Below are positions 10,345 through 21,596 of a stretch of DNA of 64,000 nucleotides, in pieces (positions within the stretch are counted from its first letter, which is position 1; each line of letters starts with the position of its first letter). The stretch lies in contig CM065317.1 in the NCBI GenBank assembly GCA_033032175.1, forward strand, positions 19,985,279 through 20,049,278. Direction: 5' to 3'. A model generated the notes under the pieces. It searched no databases, had not been told where the DNA came from, and saw nothing but the letters and a program-made list of their open reading frames with translations. The position numbers and the translations under genes were made by a program. The stretch comes from Saturnia japonica. Its lineage: Eukaryota > Arthropoda > Insecta > Lepidoptera > Saturniidae.

Positions 10345-12415
10345 TATACTATTCCATTTCTTTATTTTCTCGATCACAGTTCTAATTTGATAGTTGTAGT
10401 GTTGTGACCAAATAAGTAATAATATCGATCGCATATATTTATTATATTTTGAACAAAGTCGAATATAACAAAAACATTCAAATATATTTTTTCAAGGTGG
10501 GAACACTCAATGGCCCACCGCCATTTTGTGTTTGTTTTAATCAGTCACTCACAACAAGATGGTCGTGCTAGTCACTACATTTCTGTTCGCTGAGTTTTTT
10601 CACATTATCCATACGTTACGTTGTGTATTTTGTGTTCCTCCGTGTTGATTGCAGCCCAGCTTGACAAATATCAAAATGCCGAAAGGATCAGTTCTGAAAA
10701 GGCAGGCGAGAGAACTGGTGATCAAGGTTCGTAATTACTTTGAAGCAGAGTATCAAAATGGTGGCACGCTATTACCACTGTCGCAAGTGCGAGAGCGTGT
10801 TGCGGCCGCATTAGGAATTAGTGGACACACTGTTTCAAAAATTACTACCGAAGCTTACGGTACAAGCGGCATGAAGGAAAATAAGCTTCGCACGCCGAAA
10901 AAAAAACCTCAATCACGTCGTGTGACATCGGCTGACAACTTCGACGCTGATGCTATTCGCCGTCATATATATCACTATTACTTGCGCAAAGTAATTCCAA
11001 CACTTAAAAAACTTGTTGTTTCTTTACGTGAATGTGGTTTGTTCCTTGAGCAAAAATCGTCATTAAGCTTGGTTATTAAATAAATTGGATTTTCTTATAA
11101 AAAATCGGACAAACGTAAAATATTGATGGAGCGTCACGACATTGCTATGGCTCGCTGCAAATTTTTGAGCGAAGCCAAAAAGATATCAGATTGGTCAAAT
11201 GTTATTTTCACTGACGAGACTTGGTTAAACGCAAACCACACAGTATCTAAGAACTGGACTGACGACACCGCCGCTTCTACTAGTTCAGTGCCAATGGGAA
11301 AAGGTGAACGCCTTATCATATACCATGCAGGGTCCACGAAAGTATTCGTGTCAGATGCTTTACTGGCCCTTACATCCAAGAAAACAGTGGAACCACGAAG
11401 AAATGAACTCGGAGATTTACGAAGGATGGTTTAAAGAAATGGTGCAATATCTGGAAGAACCGTCCATAATTAATATGGACAACGCTACATATCACTCCAG
11501 ACAAATTGATAAAATGCCGACACAGGCCAATAAAAAACAAGAGATAATTGACTGGCTCCAACGTCATGGCGAAAATGTGGATAGTACTATATTAAAAATA
11601 CAATTAGTGAATATTTTTAAATCGAAAAAAAGCCTCCCTAAAAGATATGTTATCGACGAAATTGCTGCCGCATGTGGTCATTGGGTTCTTCAACTTCCGC
11701 CGTATCATTGCCAGTACAATGCTATAGAACTAAAATGGGCACAAATCAAAGGACACGCCGCTCGAAACAATACCCATCTCCCTTTTACGGCAAACAAGAT
11801 GTTAGATTTATTAAACATGTATGTGCGGAAGTAACTGCCGAGAAATGGGAAAAAATTGTGAGAAGAACCCAAAACATTATAGCGTCGGATTCGGAAATTC
11901 ATGTGGCATTCGATAATATACAAGTACAGGAACTTATAATAAATGTTGGGGAGAGCTCATCGAGTGACAGTGACGATTCATCAGATTTTGATTAAAATAA
12001 ATAAATAAAGATTACTTACCTGTCGTTATAATTATTTCGTTTCATTGTCGAGTGCCTATCTATACCTACTTATTTTACAACAGCTTCGAAAATTTTGAAG
12101 AAGTTGGCATTATCAATCAAGAATAAATACGTGTAACATCTTGTAATGAAATATAATATTAGTTAATAAATTTGTACAAAAGTATCCGGCATTAGTTTAC
12201 TTTCTTACATTTTGTAAAAAAATATCGGGTCTGTTGTCGTGTTACGTTTATCGATATAGCTCCATCCCTATCAGTTTAACCGACTCTGGTATAACCTTGT
12301 ACGTGTGTAAACGTCATATTTTTATAAAATAATGCATACATAATGTAAAAAAGACGCTCGTTCAAGTTTTCACAGGAGCTGTCATCGAGAAAATAAAGAA
12401 ATGGAAATGGTATAA
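10345..12415 (+). mobile_element. IS630/Tc1/mariner-type transposon with DD82E spacing, full length
   Basis: Terminal inverted repeats of about 35 bases (ccatttctttattttctcga core, then tgacag/tcacag) lie at both ends, next to TA. Inside are the pieces of one transposase broken by frameshifts. 10649-11083 is a basic N-terminal region with a helix-turn-helix (VRERVAAALGISGHTVSKI). 11123-11434 carries IFTDETWLNANHT (first Asp). 11304-11834 carries IINMDNATYHSR (second Asp, codon at 11478) and NAIELKWAQIKGH (Glu codon at 11727). 11672-11995 is an acidic Ser/Asp tail. I count 82 residues between the second Asp and the Glu. From memory a DD82E group called Sailor has been described in this superfamily. 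An internally deleted derivative is at 40873-41413 and 48948-49492. Confidence 0.85.
10649..11995 (+). pseudogene. DD82E transposase, frameshifted
   Basis: The coding region is split over 10649-11083, 11123-11434, 11304-11834 and 11672-11995. At least three frame changes are needed: about 11084-11122, 11380-11400 and about 11825. The order of domains is intact: HTH, then DDE/RNase H-fold core, then acidic tail. All three catalytic residues are still encoded. The long gap between the second Asp and Glu holds a lysine-rich insertion (IFKSKKSLPKRY). The acidic tail GESSSSDSDDSSDFD closes the protein just before the 3' inverted repeat region. Confidence 0.8.
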
Positions 12416-12900
12416 TCGATAGTGTCTTCTTCTTCTTCTTGTTTTGGCGCCCAAGAAGCATTTGCCAGTGTCAATGTAATCGATAGTGTCTATGATAAGG
12501 ATAACATTTCTTGAATAAACATCGTGTATTTCAATTAAAGGAGACCATGAAATTTAAAATTTTATAAATGTTAAAGTTATTTGAATTTTTTTTGAATTCC
12601 ACGATGAGAGTAGGTACCCAAATAAAAGAAAAGATAATGTGTAAAGTATTTGTTAAAAGTTATCAAATAAATAATTTCTACATAAAGCAATTGCCCATAT
12701 TATTATTAGTTACCTATAGTTGAACGTTTATTTTTTTACGAGATAATGTCAAGAATTATTTAACCGAAGTATTGGATAAATTATTTACGATGGATTTCCA
12801 CAATGTAACGCCTTTGTTAATCAAATAACAAAAACTAATATAATAGTAAAAAAGAGTAGAAATAAATAATAAAATAGTTAATTAAAAGCTTCCACATTTA
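12416..12900. other. Intergenic/intronic, nothing recognised
   Basis: AT-rich, no supported gene. Confidence 0.4.
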
Positions 12901-12907
12901 AAATTAT

Positions 12908-13015
12908 GACTAGCTGTGCCCGCGGCTTCGCTCACGTGTACTACAGAATGTCCGCGCGTATCTCGTTTCCTCGATCCCGGCTATTTTAAAGAAAAAAATA
13001 CTTATTGTGTGTACA
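12908..13015. repeat. Lepidopteran dispersed repeat fragment
   Basis: Begins gactagctgtgcccgcggct and continues through gatcccggctattttaaag to acttattgtgtg. This is the reverse-oriented counterpart of the copies at about 4310-4426 and 16380-16485. Confidence 0.5.
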
Positions 13016-13660
13016 AATTTTACCTTCATAGGGACTCACGGAACACTAACTTAAATACTTCACTTTACTTTCACTTTTATATTTTCGTACTATCTATCAC
13101 ATACAATATAAAATTCAGACATTGTGGGTGTTCCTTAAATGATAGATATGTTAAATGTAGAATAGTCATACTTGTACATAATGAAACACAATGCAGTCAT
13201 AATCTGTTCATATAGGATAATGGATCTCATTTCGAGCAAGTTATCAGTTAATTTGTTAAAATGTATGATATAATAATTTTAATTTATATCTTATTTAGTT
13301 TAATATGTAAGAATTGTTAAATTTCGTGGACTCCTGTAATTGTAAGAGATTTTATCTTTATCATAGACTATCGATTGGTGCATTAGCATGGTGCATGTTT
13401 GTTTTTTGCATATTTAGTTCTTTCGAATCCCGGTACAGGTAAACTTTTTTACAAAATTTATGTATGGCAGTTTATATTATTAAAAAAAAAAATGTTTCCT
13501 TTGAGTCAAATTAGCTATCCTCAAAATTGAATGTAGTTTGCCTCGCATCTTCCGTTCGTTTTTTTCCACCCTCTGTATAATGGACTTTTTCTATCAACTG
13601 TTGTGCTGTATATTTGTGCGTAGAATAGCATCATATTCTGTTATTGTCTACGGTGCCATA
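13016..13660. other. Intergenic/intronic, nothing recognised
   Basis: AT-rich. No supported gene. Confidence 0.4.
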
Positions 13661-13663
13661 ATA

Positions 13664-13732
13664 CATGCCTATGTATGCCTAGGTATGCCTATGTATGCCT
13701 ATATATGCCTAGGTATGCCTAGGTATGCCTTC
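13664..13732. repeat. 10-bp minisatellite (TATGCCTAGG)n
   Basis: About seven tandem copies of tatgcctagg with tatgcctatg and tatgcctata variants. The unit contains the CCTAGG palindrome. Confidence 0.9.
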
Positions 13733-13919
13733 TTTCACTAATCATGTGTTAATTTTTATCTCAAAACTTAATCATTCACGCACTACTACACGTATTAAAA
13801 AAACAAATAATTTTTGAAATTTTATTAGCATTTACGACATATTTTATATTAATAATTTAGTTTTTTATTTAAAAACCAATCTAAACATCACACACAGAAT
13901 ATATTGATACTGTTTCCAT

Positions 13920-14175
13920 TTATTTATTATTCTTTATTTATGTATTTTTAAGCTACATTCATAACCTTTATTTGATTATTGAATATATAAAATATTTTTC
14001 ATAATATAATAAAGTTTAGAAATTTACCATACTATTCATGTTCACGCACAAGCATCATTTAAAATAGTCACTGCACACTACGATGTGAAATTGCCGTATT
14101 CTAGGAACTGTTGTTTGTAGGTAGCGCGACATCTAGTTGTAGCGTCAGCTACAACCATAAATTAATCTATTTGTA
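13920..14175 (+). repeat. Dispersed repeat related to 41466-42060
   Basis: Shares gttcacgcacaa-like, gccgtattctaggaactg, ttgtttgtaggtagcgcg and catctagttgtagc in order with 41930-42035 and its inverted copy at 48320-48430. This suggests an older copy of the same non-coding repeat. Confidence 0.6.
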
Positions 14176-14863
14176 AAACCTTAATTTTTTATATTCATCT
14201 CGTCCTTCATTACTCATTTCTTATGATTCATTGTCTTACGATTTGGACTTAAATTAAATTTTGCGATTGAACTTCAAATTTTGAATTATATTGCATTTGA
14301 GTAAAATGCCTCATAGATAGTGAAAGGGATTTTCTCAGTATTCCATTGCTTCAAAAATAGTGGAATCAGTTCATTCACAGGAAACTAGGGAATACCGTCA
14401 AGTGAGATTTTCTGCTGAACGAAAAAGTTTACGCGCCATCTGAACAAGATTATAGGTTAAATTTACCTCGTAGACGTATGACAGAATATTGATCGATTGG
14501 AAGTAGTGAATGTGAAGTAAGGTCGACTGGTAACTGTGAGTACTACGCTGCGTCTCCAAAGCATGAAACATGGTTGAATCATTGATGTTGAATTTTATAG
14601 TACACATACTATCAAATTTTGTCACTGTTTTTATACAGGAAATTCCACGCGGACGAAGTCGCAAACATAGCTAGTATAATTATGTATGAATAAATGTTAA
14701 ACATAAGCATAACACGTCACATAAATGTACATTTAGATATAATTAATAAAGCTATATTTAAAATGGAAGTCGGCGAGTGAGTCGCAGTGGTCGCGCGTTG
14801 TGTTTGTGTTCACACTTCACAGTACTGTATGGAGAGTAACCGAGGCATCTCTTGTGCTTGCAG
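14176..14863. other. RGS intron sequence upstream of exon 14864
   Basis: AT-rich. A repeat end (ccacgcggacgaagtcgcaa, then agctagta) is at 14644-14676. The last part (14790-14863) is more GC-rich and ends in the acceptor ctcttgtgcttgcag. Confidence 0.5.
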
Positions 14864-14925
14864 GCCCACACTTGAGGAGATCCAGACCTGGGGGCAGTCG
14901 TTTGACCGGCTGATGCGCAGCGCAG
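14864..14925 (+). CDS. RGS protein exon (start of RGS box, PTLEEIQTWGQSFDRLMRS)
   Basis: A 62-base exon is bounded by cttgcag and gtatcg. It reads PTLEEIQTWGQSFDRLMRSA, the first helix region of the RGS domain of the RGS17/19/20 (RZ) group, where vertebrate members have PSLEE.Q.WAQSFDKLM. These proteins are GTPase-activating proteins that shorten signalling by Gi/Gz-class G-alpha subunits at the membrane. The exon takes two bases from the preceding exon and leaves one base, which matches the next exon at 17023. The closest Drosophila counterpart I know of is Dhit, but I cannot confirm orthology here. Confidence 0.9.
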
Positions 14926-15099
14926 GTATCGCACAATACACATTTTGCTCTCTACTTTCATCGTTCATCATGATAAGGATAATAACGATAAACGAGTAAT
15001 ATTTGTACATTGTTTATTGTTGAAAGTTATACCGTATAGATAATTTATTCCATGAATATAGTACCTAGTACCTACCATATTGTTAGTGAATAGTTTACG
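14926..15099 (+). other. RGS intron
   Basis: Intron sequence starting gtatcg. Nothing else seen before the Harbinger remnant. Confidence 0.5.
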
Positions 15100-15920
15100 T
15101 GACAATATGGAAGTCTTGGAACGTTTTTAGACGGAGTACATAATATGGTTGCAGATCAATTGGAAGAAACTGAGAATTTAATTATGGTTCCAGCGCCCAG
15201 GTCATTGAAAAGGTATTTCAGAGATAAGGACCCGTTACATGAGTTTTCGGAAGAGTCCTTTAAAAGAAGATTCCGATTTTCAAAAAATGTTGTTATGAAT
15301 ACAATCTTACCTTTAGTAGTACATCAATTATATTTAAAGACACAAGAAGGACTACCTATAATCCTTGAATACTAACTTTTGATCGCTCTGAGATTTTATG
15401 CTACTGGAAGTTTTCAAATTGTATCTGGTGACCTGATAAATGTATCGCAGTCCACAGTTTGTCATATTGTAAAGAGAATGAATCGAGCATTAGCGTTATT
15501 TATGACAAACAATGAAATTTCCTACATCACGAACAAAACTTTGAAATGTAAAAAGCAAGTTTGAGAGACTTGGTTGTATAGGTAGATTTGGTGGTTTGAA
15601 ACATATTATTGGTGCACTAGATTACAAGGGCCTAACTTACAAATATATGACATAGTCGTACGATGGGCAAGAAGTATCCATGTCAGTCGCATATTCAGAA
15701 ACGAATGAGTTGATTGGCATATTAGTTGCATATGCCAGATATCCATGTACCTACTCAGCACTCGCTGACTCCAGTAAGTAATCCTTCATGCTCTGCTGAA
15801 GAAAGATTTAATAAGACACAAACGATTAATTTTTGCATCCAGAAACCTAATTATGAATATACATATTACTTTGATATTTGTCATAGTGATGTTAATTTGA
15901 TTGTAGCTAATAACGATTAA
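15100..15920 (+). mobile_element. PIF/Harbinger transposase remnant (HARBI1-like), internally deleted
   Basis: 15145-15372 reads as the N-terminal part of a HARBI1-like nuclease, with SLKRYFRDKDPLHEFSEESF. After a stop, 15379-15560 gives IALRFYATGSFQIVSGDLIN and VSQSTVCHIVKR, the conserved HARBI1 helix-turn-helix block. At about 15595-15660 LKHIIGALDYKG and YDGQEVS-like residues follow, with an in-frame stop. At 15770-15815 SNPSCSAEERFN is a block from further downstream in HARBI1, so the catalytic centre between is deleted. The remnant sits inside an intron of the RGS gene and is dead. Confidence 0.8.
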
Positions 15921-16205
15921 CTTGTACTATTTTGTTATTTACTTTTCCAAAAAAATATTTTTTCGGAGTATTTTTTTAAATCAAATGTTGTAAAATTAAA
16001 TAATACCCGAAAAAAGCGCAGTAATATCGTACTGACAACGTAAGAAACACTGTTAGTTCTAAGTAATACTTCGAACTTTGCTTAAGTAAGTAAAGGCGTT
16101 TACTCGTCTATAAAATAAAATGTAATGCTCAGAGTATCTTATTTAAAGTAATTTCTTAGCGAAGTAATTGCTAAGTAGCAAGTAATGACTTGTCTATAAA
16201 TACGA
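15921..16205. other. RGS intron, nothing recognised
   Basis: AT-rich. Short direct repeats of aagtaat and cgtctataaa type occur near 16080-16200. No gene. Confidence 0.4.
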
Positions 16206-16335
16206 GGGTTAGACCGGTAACCTGCTAGTGACACCTTCGGTATTACAAGCGACCACAGGCTACGGTAGCCGCTTAGCTTCAGGCGGGCCGTATGCTTATT
16301 AACTGTCTTAGTTTTATTAAAAAAACTGTCAGTCG
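16206..16335. repeat. Lepidopteran repeat (caggcgggccgtatgct motif)
   Basis: The stretch ggctacggtagccgcttagc followed by caggcgggccgtatgct is a phrase I know as very common in lepidopteran genomic DNA. It supports the taxonomic call. The superfamily is unknown to me. Confidence 0.5.
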
Positions 16336-16379
16336 GAGAAGTAGGGTCTCCAAGAATTCATTGTAAAATATATATAATT

Positions 16380-16487
16380 AATATAATTTAAAATATTCGG
16401 AAACAGGGGAACAAGATCCGCACGTGTGCCCGATCAATGGCATTCTGCAGTCCACGTGAGCGAAGCCGCGGGCACAGCTAGTAATAT
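16380..16487. repeat. CTAGT-terminated repeat end
   Basis: Reads gcacgtgtgcccgatcaatg, then gcagtccacgtgagcgaagc, then cgcgggcacagctagta. Same family as 4310-4426. Confidence 0.5.
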
Positions 16488-17022
16488 ATTATACGTAAAA
16501 AATTATGTTCGTACCTTTTATTTGGGACGGTGATATGAAATATTATACTTCAAAGTCGTTTTTGTTTTGTGGCTACGCCTTATCTCCATTAATTCTTCAT
16601 CAAAATGCATAGTGTTGGATCTTCTAATTTCATTTATAACGCACGAATGTGGTAACATGTCGGAGACACTTTAGAATATCAAAAATATACATACTTAGAA
16701 CTAACAGGATTCATTTTTTGGTCATTTGTGCCATTTTTTTTAAACTCCAAACCTGATAAAAATTTAGGATTTTAAAGTTTTGGAAAATGTAGCATTTCTA
16801 GTTTACAGCACATCGTATATGTTATCTTTACTTATGTAAACGTAAATTATCGTGCAATTGCTTGTACTGTCAGAACATTTTGAAACTTGTGAAAGGAATG
16901 AAGATATTAGTAATGCAAAATTTTATAACATGAAAATATTTTTAAGACGGTTACCAAGTTTAGGTGTGTGTTACAATGGCGCGTATGCGGCACGACGCCA
17001 TTGCTAACGAGAAGTGTTACAG
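16488..17022 (+). other. RGS intron
   Basis: Nothing recognised except the acceptor agtgttacag at 17013-17022. Confidence 0.5.
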
Positions 17023-17189
17023 CCGGCAGGAAGGTGTTCCGGGAGTTCCTGCGCGGCGAGTACTCGGAGGAGAACATCATGTTCTGGCTCGCGTGCGAGG
17101 AGCTGAAGCGCGAGACGGACCCTGACGCCGTTGAGGAGAAGGCGCGCTTCATATATGAGGATTACATTTCCATACTCTCACCCAAAGAG
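17023..17189 (+). CDS. RGS protein exon (core of RGS box)
   Basis: A 167-base exon between acceptor gttacag and donor gtgagta. Its first two bases complete the Ala codon left by 14864-14925. It reads GRKVFREFLRGEYSEENIMF, then WLACEELKRE, a DPDAVEEKAR stretch and IYEDYISILSPKE. These are the central helices of the RGS fold. The ENIMFWLACEE core and YEDYISILSPKEV are near-invariant in the RGS17/19/20 group. It ends on a codon boundary and joins 21597 in phase 0. Confidence 0.97.
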
Positions 17190-18111
17190 GTGAGTACAGC
17201 TCTTGATCAATACTGACATCCAAATGCAATCTCGCAACTACTGCAGCCTTTTCATACCTACTAACTACTTATTTAATTCGTTACAGTTTTCTGATAACAA
17301 AAGTCACTCGCATTCTTATATAATGTTTAGTTAGGTCAGAACAAGGCACACTGGCACACCGGCACACTACCAACATACTGGACAACTTTATATCGACACA
17401 TACGAGTGTATTGTACACAGAGTAATATTATTACACTTAGGTAGAATAAACTAGCAACCGGTCAATGCATACTAGTAATTATAATCTCCTCTTATCCACG
17501 TTAAGAAAACATATCGCTGAATTCGTACATCTTATAAAAATGTTATAAAGAACTTTAATAACTTTTTATTGAAGGAAGATATCCTGGTAATATTGTTTAA
17601 ATAAGGACCAAGTATCTAAGAAGTAAAATAAATAAATAAACAAAATCAATCCAGTCGTTTTTACGCAATACGCGCACTACGGCAAACTTTTGTCATTTAA
17701 TTTAAATAGATGATGGTGGTTGTGGCTAAGTCGCGACCGGTGACCGGCTATCGGCGACCGGCGACCGGCGACCGGCTCGTATCGATCACACATAGATATT
17801 TACTGAACTATTAACTAGTCTCTGAGGTTCATAACGCATCTCCACTCCATACGATTCAATATAAATATCCATCATTTTGAAAACTACTGGGCCGCAAAGA
17901 AAGCGGGTCGGTAATAAAAATCTCAATAACTTCCATATTATTGAAGTTAGCTTTATGAAATAAAGACTGTATTATAGTGATTAAATGAAAGTCATAACAG
18001 TTCAAGATTATGAAGTTTATTTTGAATAAGAGTAAGTTAAGTAAAGATGACCATTTTTCACTAGATTTCGAAAATTGTGATACGGTATTAAATATGAAAA
18101 ATTTACATATT
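17190..18111 (+). other. RGS intron with a small GC-rich tandem repeat
   Basis: Mostly AT-rich. A short tandem repeat of cggcgacc/gcgaccgg units lies at about 17735-17775. No gene recognised. Confidence 0.5.
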
Positions 18112-19101
18112 TTAATATTTTGTTTTACCACCACGAGCTCTTAATACAGCTGACATACGGTTTGCCATGCTTCCGCCACATTTCTGAGCCGATGCCGAGG
18201 AATATTCTCCCATTCCTCTGTGAGTGCTTCTTTCAGTTCACGAAGCGTGATTGGAGGGGAATTTCGCTCGCGTATACGTCGTCCCGGTTCGTCCTAGGCA
18301 TGCTCGATGGGGTTCAAGTCTGGGCTGCGTGCTGGCCACTCCATGCGTGTAATAGGGACATCATCAAAGTATTCAAACACTATCCTAGTTATACGAGGAC
18401 GAGCGTTATCTTGCATAAAGATGGCGTTCTCGCCTATACTAACTAAAATTGGCCCAACATACTCATTTAAGATTTAATTCACGTATCTTTTTGCATTTAA
18501 AGTGCCATTTTCAATCATCACTAGGTCGGTGCAGCTTTCAGAAGAAATTCTAGCCCTCACGTGTCTTCAATACAAGCTTGGTTATAGCGTTCTCCTGGTC
18601 TTCTGTAGACTCTTTGCCTCCCATCGTGCGTGCATAGCATGAACCTCGACTCGTTCAAAAACATTACTCTTGACCAGTCACTCAGAGTCCAATTCATGCG
18701 TTCTCTTGCGTAACTCAGCCTTGAATTTCGAAGCTGCCTTTCGAGTTTGGACCATTTGTGAGTCTAAATTGCTTCAAGTTTGCTTCAGTAAGACGCCGCT
18801 TCATTGTACACGTGCTCGGATTGCTCCCTCCAGCAAGTAGAATGTGCGTTTTGACTTCAACAGCTGTTTGAATTTGATTTCTAAACATTGTTGACACCAA
18901 ATATCGATCCTCCCGCGATGACGTTCACCTTGTTCGTCCTGTTCCTGGTCTGCGAATATTAGATTCAGTCTTTTCAAATCGCTGGAGCACTCTTTGAACG
19001 GTTGATAGCGAAACACCAACAGCTCTCGCTGTATAACACCGTCCTCGCCCCTCTTCAAGCATTGTCAGGATTCTGGTACACTCTTCAAGGGTAAGTGGCA
19101 T
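18112..19101 (-). mobile_element. Tc1-like transposase (DD34E), degenerate, full coding span
   Basis: On the - strand an ATG at 19101 opens MPLTLEECTRILTMLEEG. It is followed by a paired HTH region, a GRPGTGR-like linker, DWSRVMFLNESRF (first catalytic Asp changed to Asn), MQDNARPRITR (second Asp) and RSPDLNPIEHA (Glu, 34 residues after the second Asp). The canonical C-terminus AVLRARGGKTKY ends at a TAA at 18112-18114. About 330 codons is the usual Tc1 length. Several frameshifts and stops break it, and loss of the first Asp means it cannot be catalytic. I did not find its inverted repeats with confidence. It lies in the RGS intron, antisense. Confidence 0.85.
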
Positions 19102-19460
19102 GTTTTTAATTGAACTTTATCAGAATAATGAATTTCTGCACAAGAAATGCTATATTTATATGATAGAACAGAAATAAAAGTAAAACCAACGTTTCAAATA
19201 TATTTTTCAACTTTAAAAAATAGTTTTATTAAATTAAAATATGGTCTTTAATACAACCACAAAAAATAATTAAAAATCTATTACTTCTTTCTATATTTGC
19301 GATTAAATAATCTTTCATTTAGTTTTTATAATAAATAAACTTATATATCTTGAGAACATCTTTTATTGTATTTTTAACAATCACCATGACACTTCGTAAT
19401 GTGATGTTGCCACATCACTACACATATATTACTATTTTTATTTTAAATGGATTGCTCAAA
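19102..19460. other. RGS intron, nothing recognised
   Basis: AT-rich. Probably includes the Tc1 5' flank. Confidence 0.4.
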
Positions 19461-21468
19461 TACAGTGTAAACTCTTTATAACGAAACTCAAGGGACTGAG
19501 CATTTTTTGTCGATATAGAGAGTTATCGATAAATGGGGTGAACAAAAAAAACAACCAACTTGAGAAGAATTTTTAATATGTATGTCTTAGATAATAAATG
19601 CTTATAAATTATTGTTTACACATATAGTCTGATAAATTTGTCTGACGTTTTTTGCTATGCCAGTACTTGTTTTGTATTATTTTAGGTATTCTATTCATAT
19701 CTAGATATGTGGTGGAATCGTCTTGATTAAACAACAAAAAAATTTCTACCAACTTAGCGGCATCTAGGGCTTGTTGAATTGTTGGTGGTGATTCGGCTTT
19801 GTCCACTTGATCATCTTCTTCATCTTGATTATCGGGTGTTTCCTGACTTTTTGACACTAAATCAACAATTTGTTCATCTGTAAGTGTACCAGTTGTGGCT
19901 ACATCCTCATCTATATTTTCGTACGATTATAGATCTTCGTTAAAATTGTTTCGTATGTTGAACTGGCTTATCCATTCACTCAGTGACAGATTGTCTTCAC
20001 TGTCAAATTGGTTCGTTTCTTGGCTACTACATAATCTAGCATGTCGAAAAGAATGTTGGATAGTGGCTGCTGTTACCTCTTGCCAGGCTTTTGATAAGAA
20101 GTTCACTGCTTGTAGCATGTTGATCGAGATCTTGCCGTCAGTTTCGATCATATCCATCAACATTTTCCGTCTATAGTGGCCCTTTAGGCTTTTAATTTCA
20201 TTCTGATCCATTGGTTGTAAAATACTGGATGTATTAGCTGGGAAAAATGCTAACTCTATGTTTCGAAGATTAGATATGATTGGGTGAGCAGGACAATTGT
20301 CTACTAGAAGCAAGATTTTCCGTGATTTTAATTCAGTATCCCATTTTCTCACTTCCTCTTCAAAAATCTGCGATGTCATCCAAGCTGACTTGTTTGCTTT
20401 GTACGTAACTGGCAACTGTATTATGTTCTTTTTCGATTTGCCTATAACTAAGAGCTTTCTTTTTTCTGTGCCACTCATATTGGCAGCCACTAGAACTGTA
20501 AAACGCTCTTAAGACAGTTTACCTCCAACACATTTTCCCCCTTTGAATTTTAAAGTTTTGTCGGTAGTCAACTTGAAAAAAAGGCCAGTTTCATCTGCAT
20601 TAAAAATGTCTTCTGGTGAGTACTTCATCTTTAATTTAGGCCACACTGTACTAATCCAATTGTTAGTCACATTCATATTGACATCCCGCGCCTCTCCGTT
20701 CACTTTACCGTACGTAATTTGGTGACGGTGCTTAAATTTTCCGAGCCAACCTTCAGATGCTTTAAAGTCAATTGTGCCAAGTTGGTTGGCAAACTTTTCA
20801 GCCTTAGCTTTTACAATTGGCCCCGAGATGGGTACATTATTCTGGCGCTGATTGTTAAACCATGACAACATTACCTGATCTAAGTCTTCGAATTTTGGCT
20901 TTCTTAATTTTTTAGAAAAGTTTCCTTCCAGCACCGCTGTAGAATTGTTTTTTGGTTTTTCCAAATGATAGCAACAGTGGATTGACTTAGTTCAAAACGC
21001 CTTCCAACGTCACTTTTATTTTCTCCCTCTTCAATCGCACGTATCACACAAACTTTTTCGTCAACACTAATCGCTTTCCGTTTACTGGCTATGTTAACAG
21101 TTTCAAAGTAGGTTTACGACTGATAATACGATAGGTACCCAGTATGCTTGGTCGAAGACCATCACTTCCGAGAAAACAATGTCATACTGCACGTGTTCAA
21201 GACAATTAAGGATAACAAAAGCTAGACCGACCTCGGACGTTTCGGAGCTTCAAAGTCTTTTGTTACCTGATAATAAACAATAATACCGATAATAAATATT
21301 TACTGTCTAAAAATATGAACACATTTCTTCGTAATAGAGAATGGCGTATTGCTATAAAGATTGTTTCAATATGTGGGTTTTAACACAAACCAACCAAGTT
21401 GGGCTCACTTCAACGTTATAGAAGGTTTTTCGTTATAAAGGATAACGTTATAAAGAGTTTATACTGTA
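19461..21468 (-). mobile_element. Tigger/pogo transposon with TIRs and TA target site
   Basis: The left end tacagtgtaaactctttata and right end ...ataaagagtttatactgta are inverted repeats of about 22 bases with TA at each side, about 2.0 kb apart. The encoded protein on the - strand is a Tigger-type DDE_1 transposase. Its HTH start at about 21090-20960 reads KRKAISVDEKVCVIRAIEEG, then the CENP-B-type DNA-binding domain and catalytic core follow. It sits antisense in the intron before the last RGS exon. Confidence 0.92.
19609..21095 (-). pseudogene. Tigger-like transposase, broken by stops and a frameshift
   Basis: The domain order is HTH_psq (about 21090-20960), then CENP-B-type DNA-binding region (20960-20700, with KKLRKPKFEDLDQVMLSWF and SEGWLGKFKHRH). 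The DDE_1 core follows: IFNADETGLFFK as first Asp near 20610, KILLLVDNCPAHP as second near 20310, and SILQPMDQNEIKS as third near 20215. A C-terminal acidic tail ends at 19609. In-frame TAA codons are at 20509-20511 and 19927-19929, and one frame change lies near 20950. All three catalytic Asp are retained, so the damage is slight and the copy is fairly young. Confidence 0.88.
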
Positions 21469-21596
21469 TTTTAACAGTTATCACATTTTTTATAACCGAC
21501 CCGGTTTCTTTGCGGTCCAATGTAGTTTTAAATTGAATGGAATAGTTGTCGAGCGAGTGAGTGGAGCGCGCTGACGTACGAACGTGTTGGTTGCAG

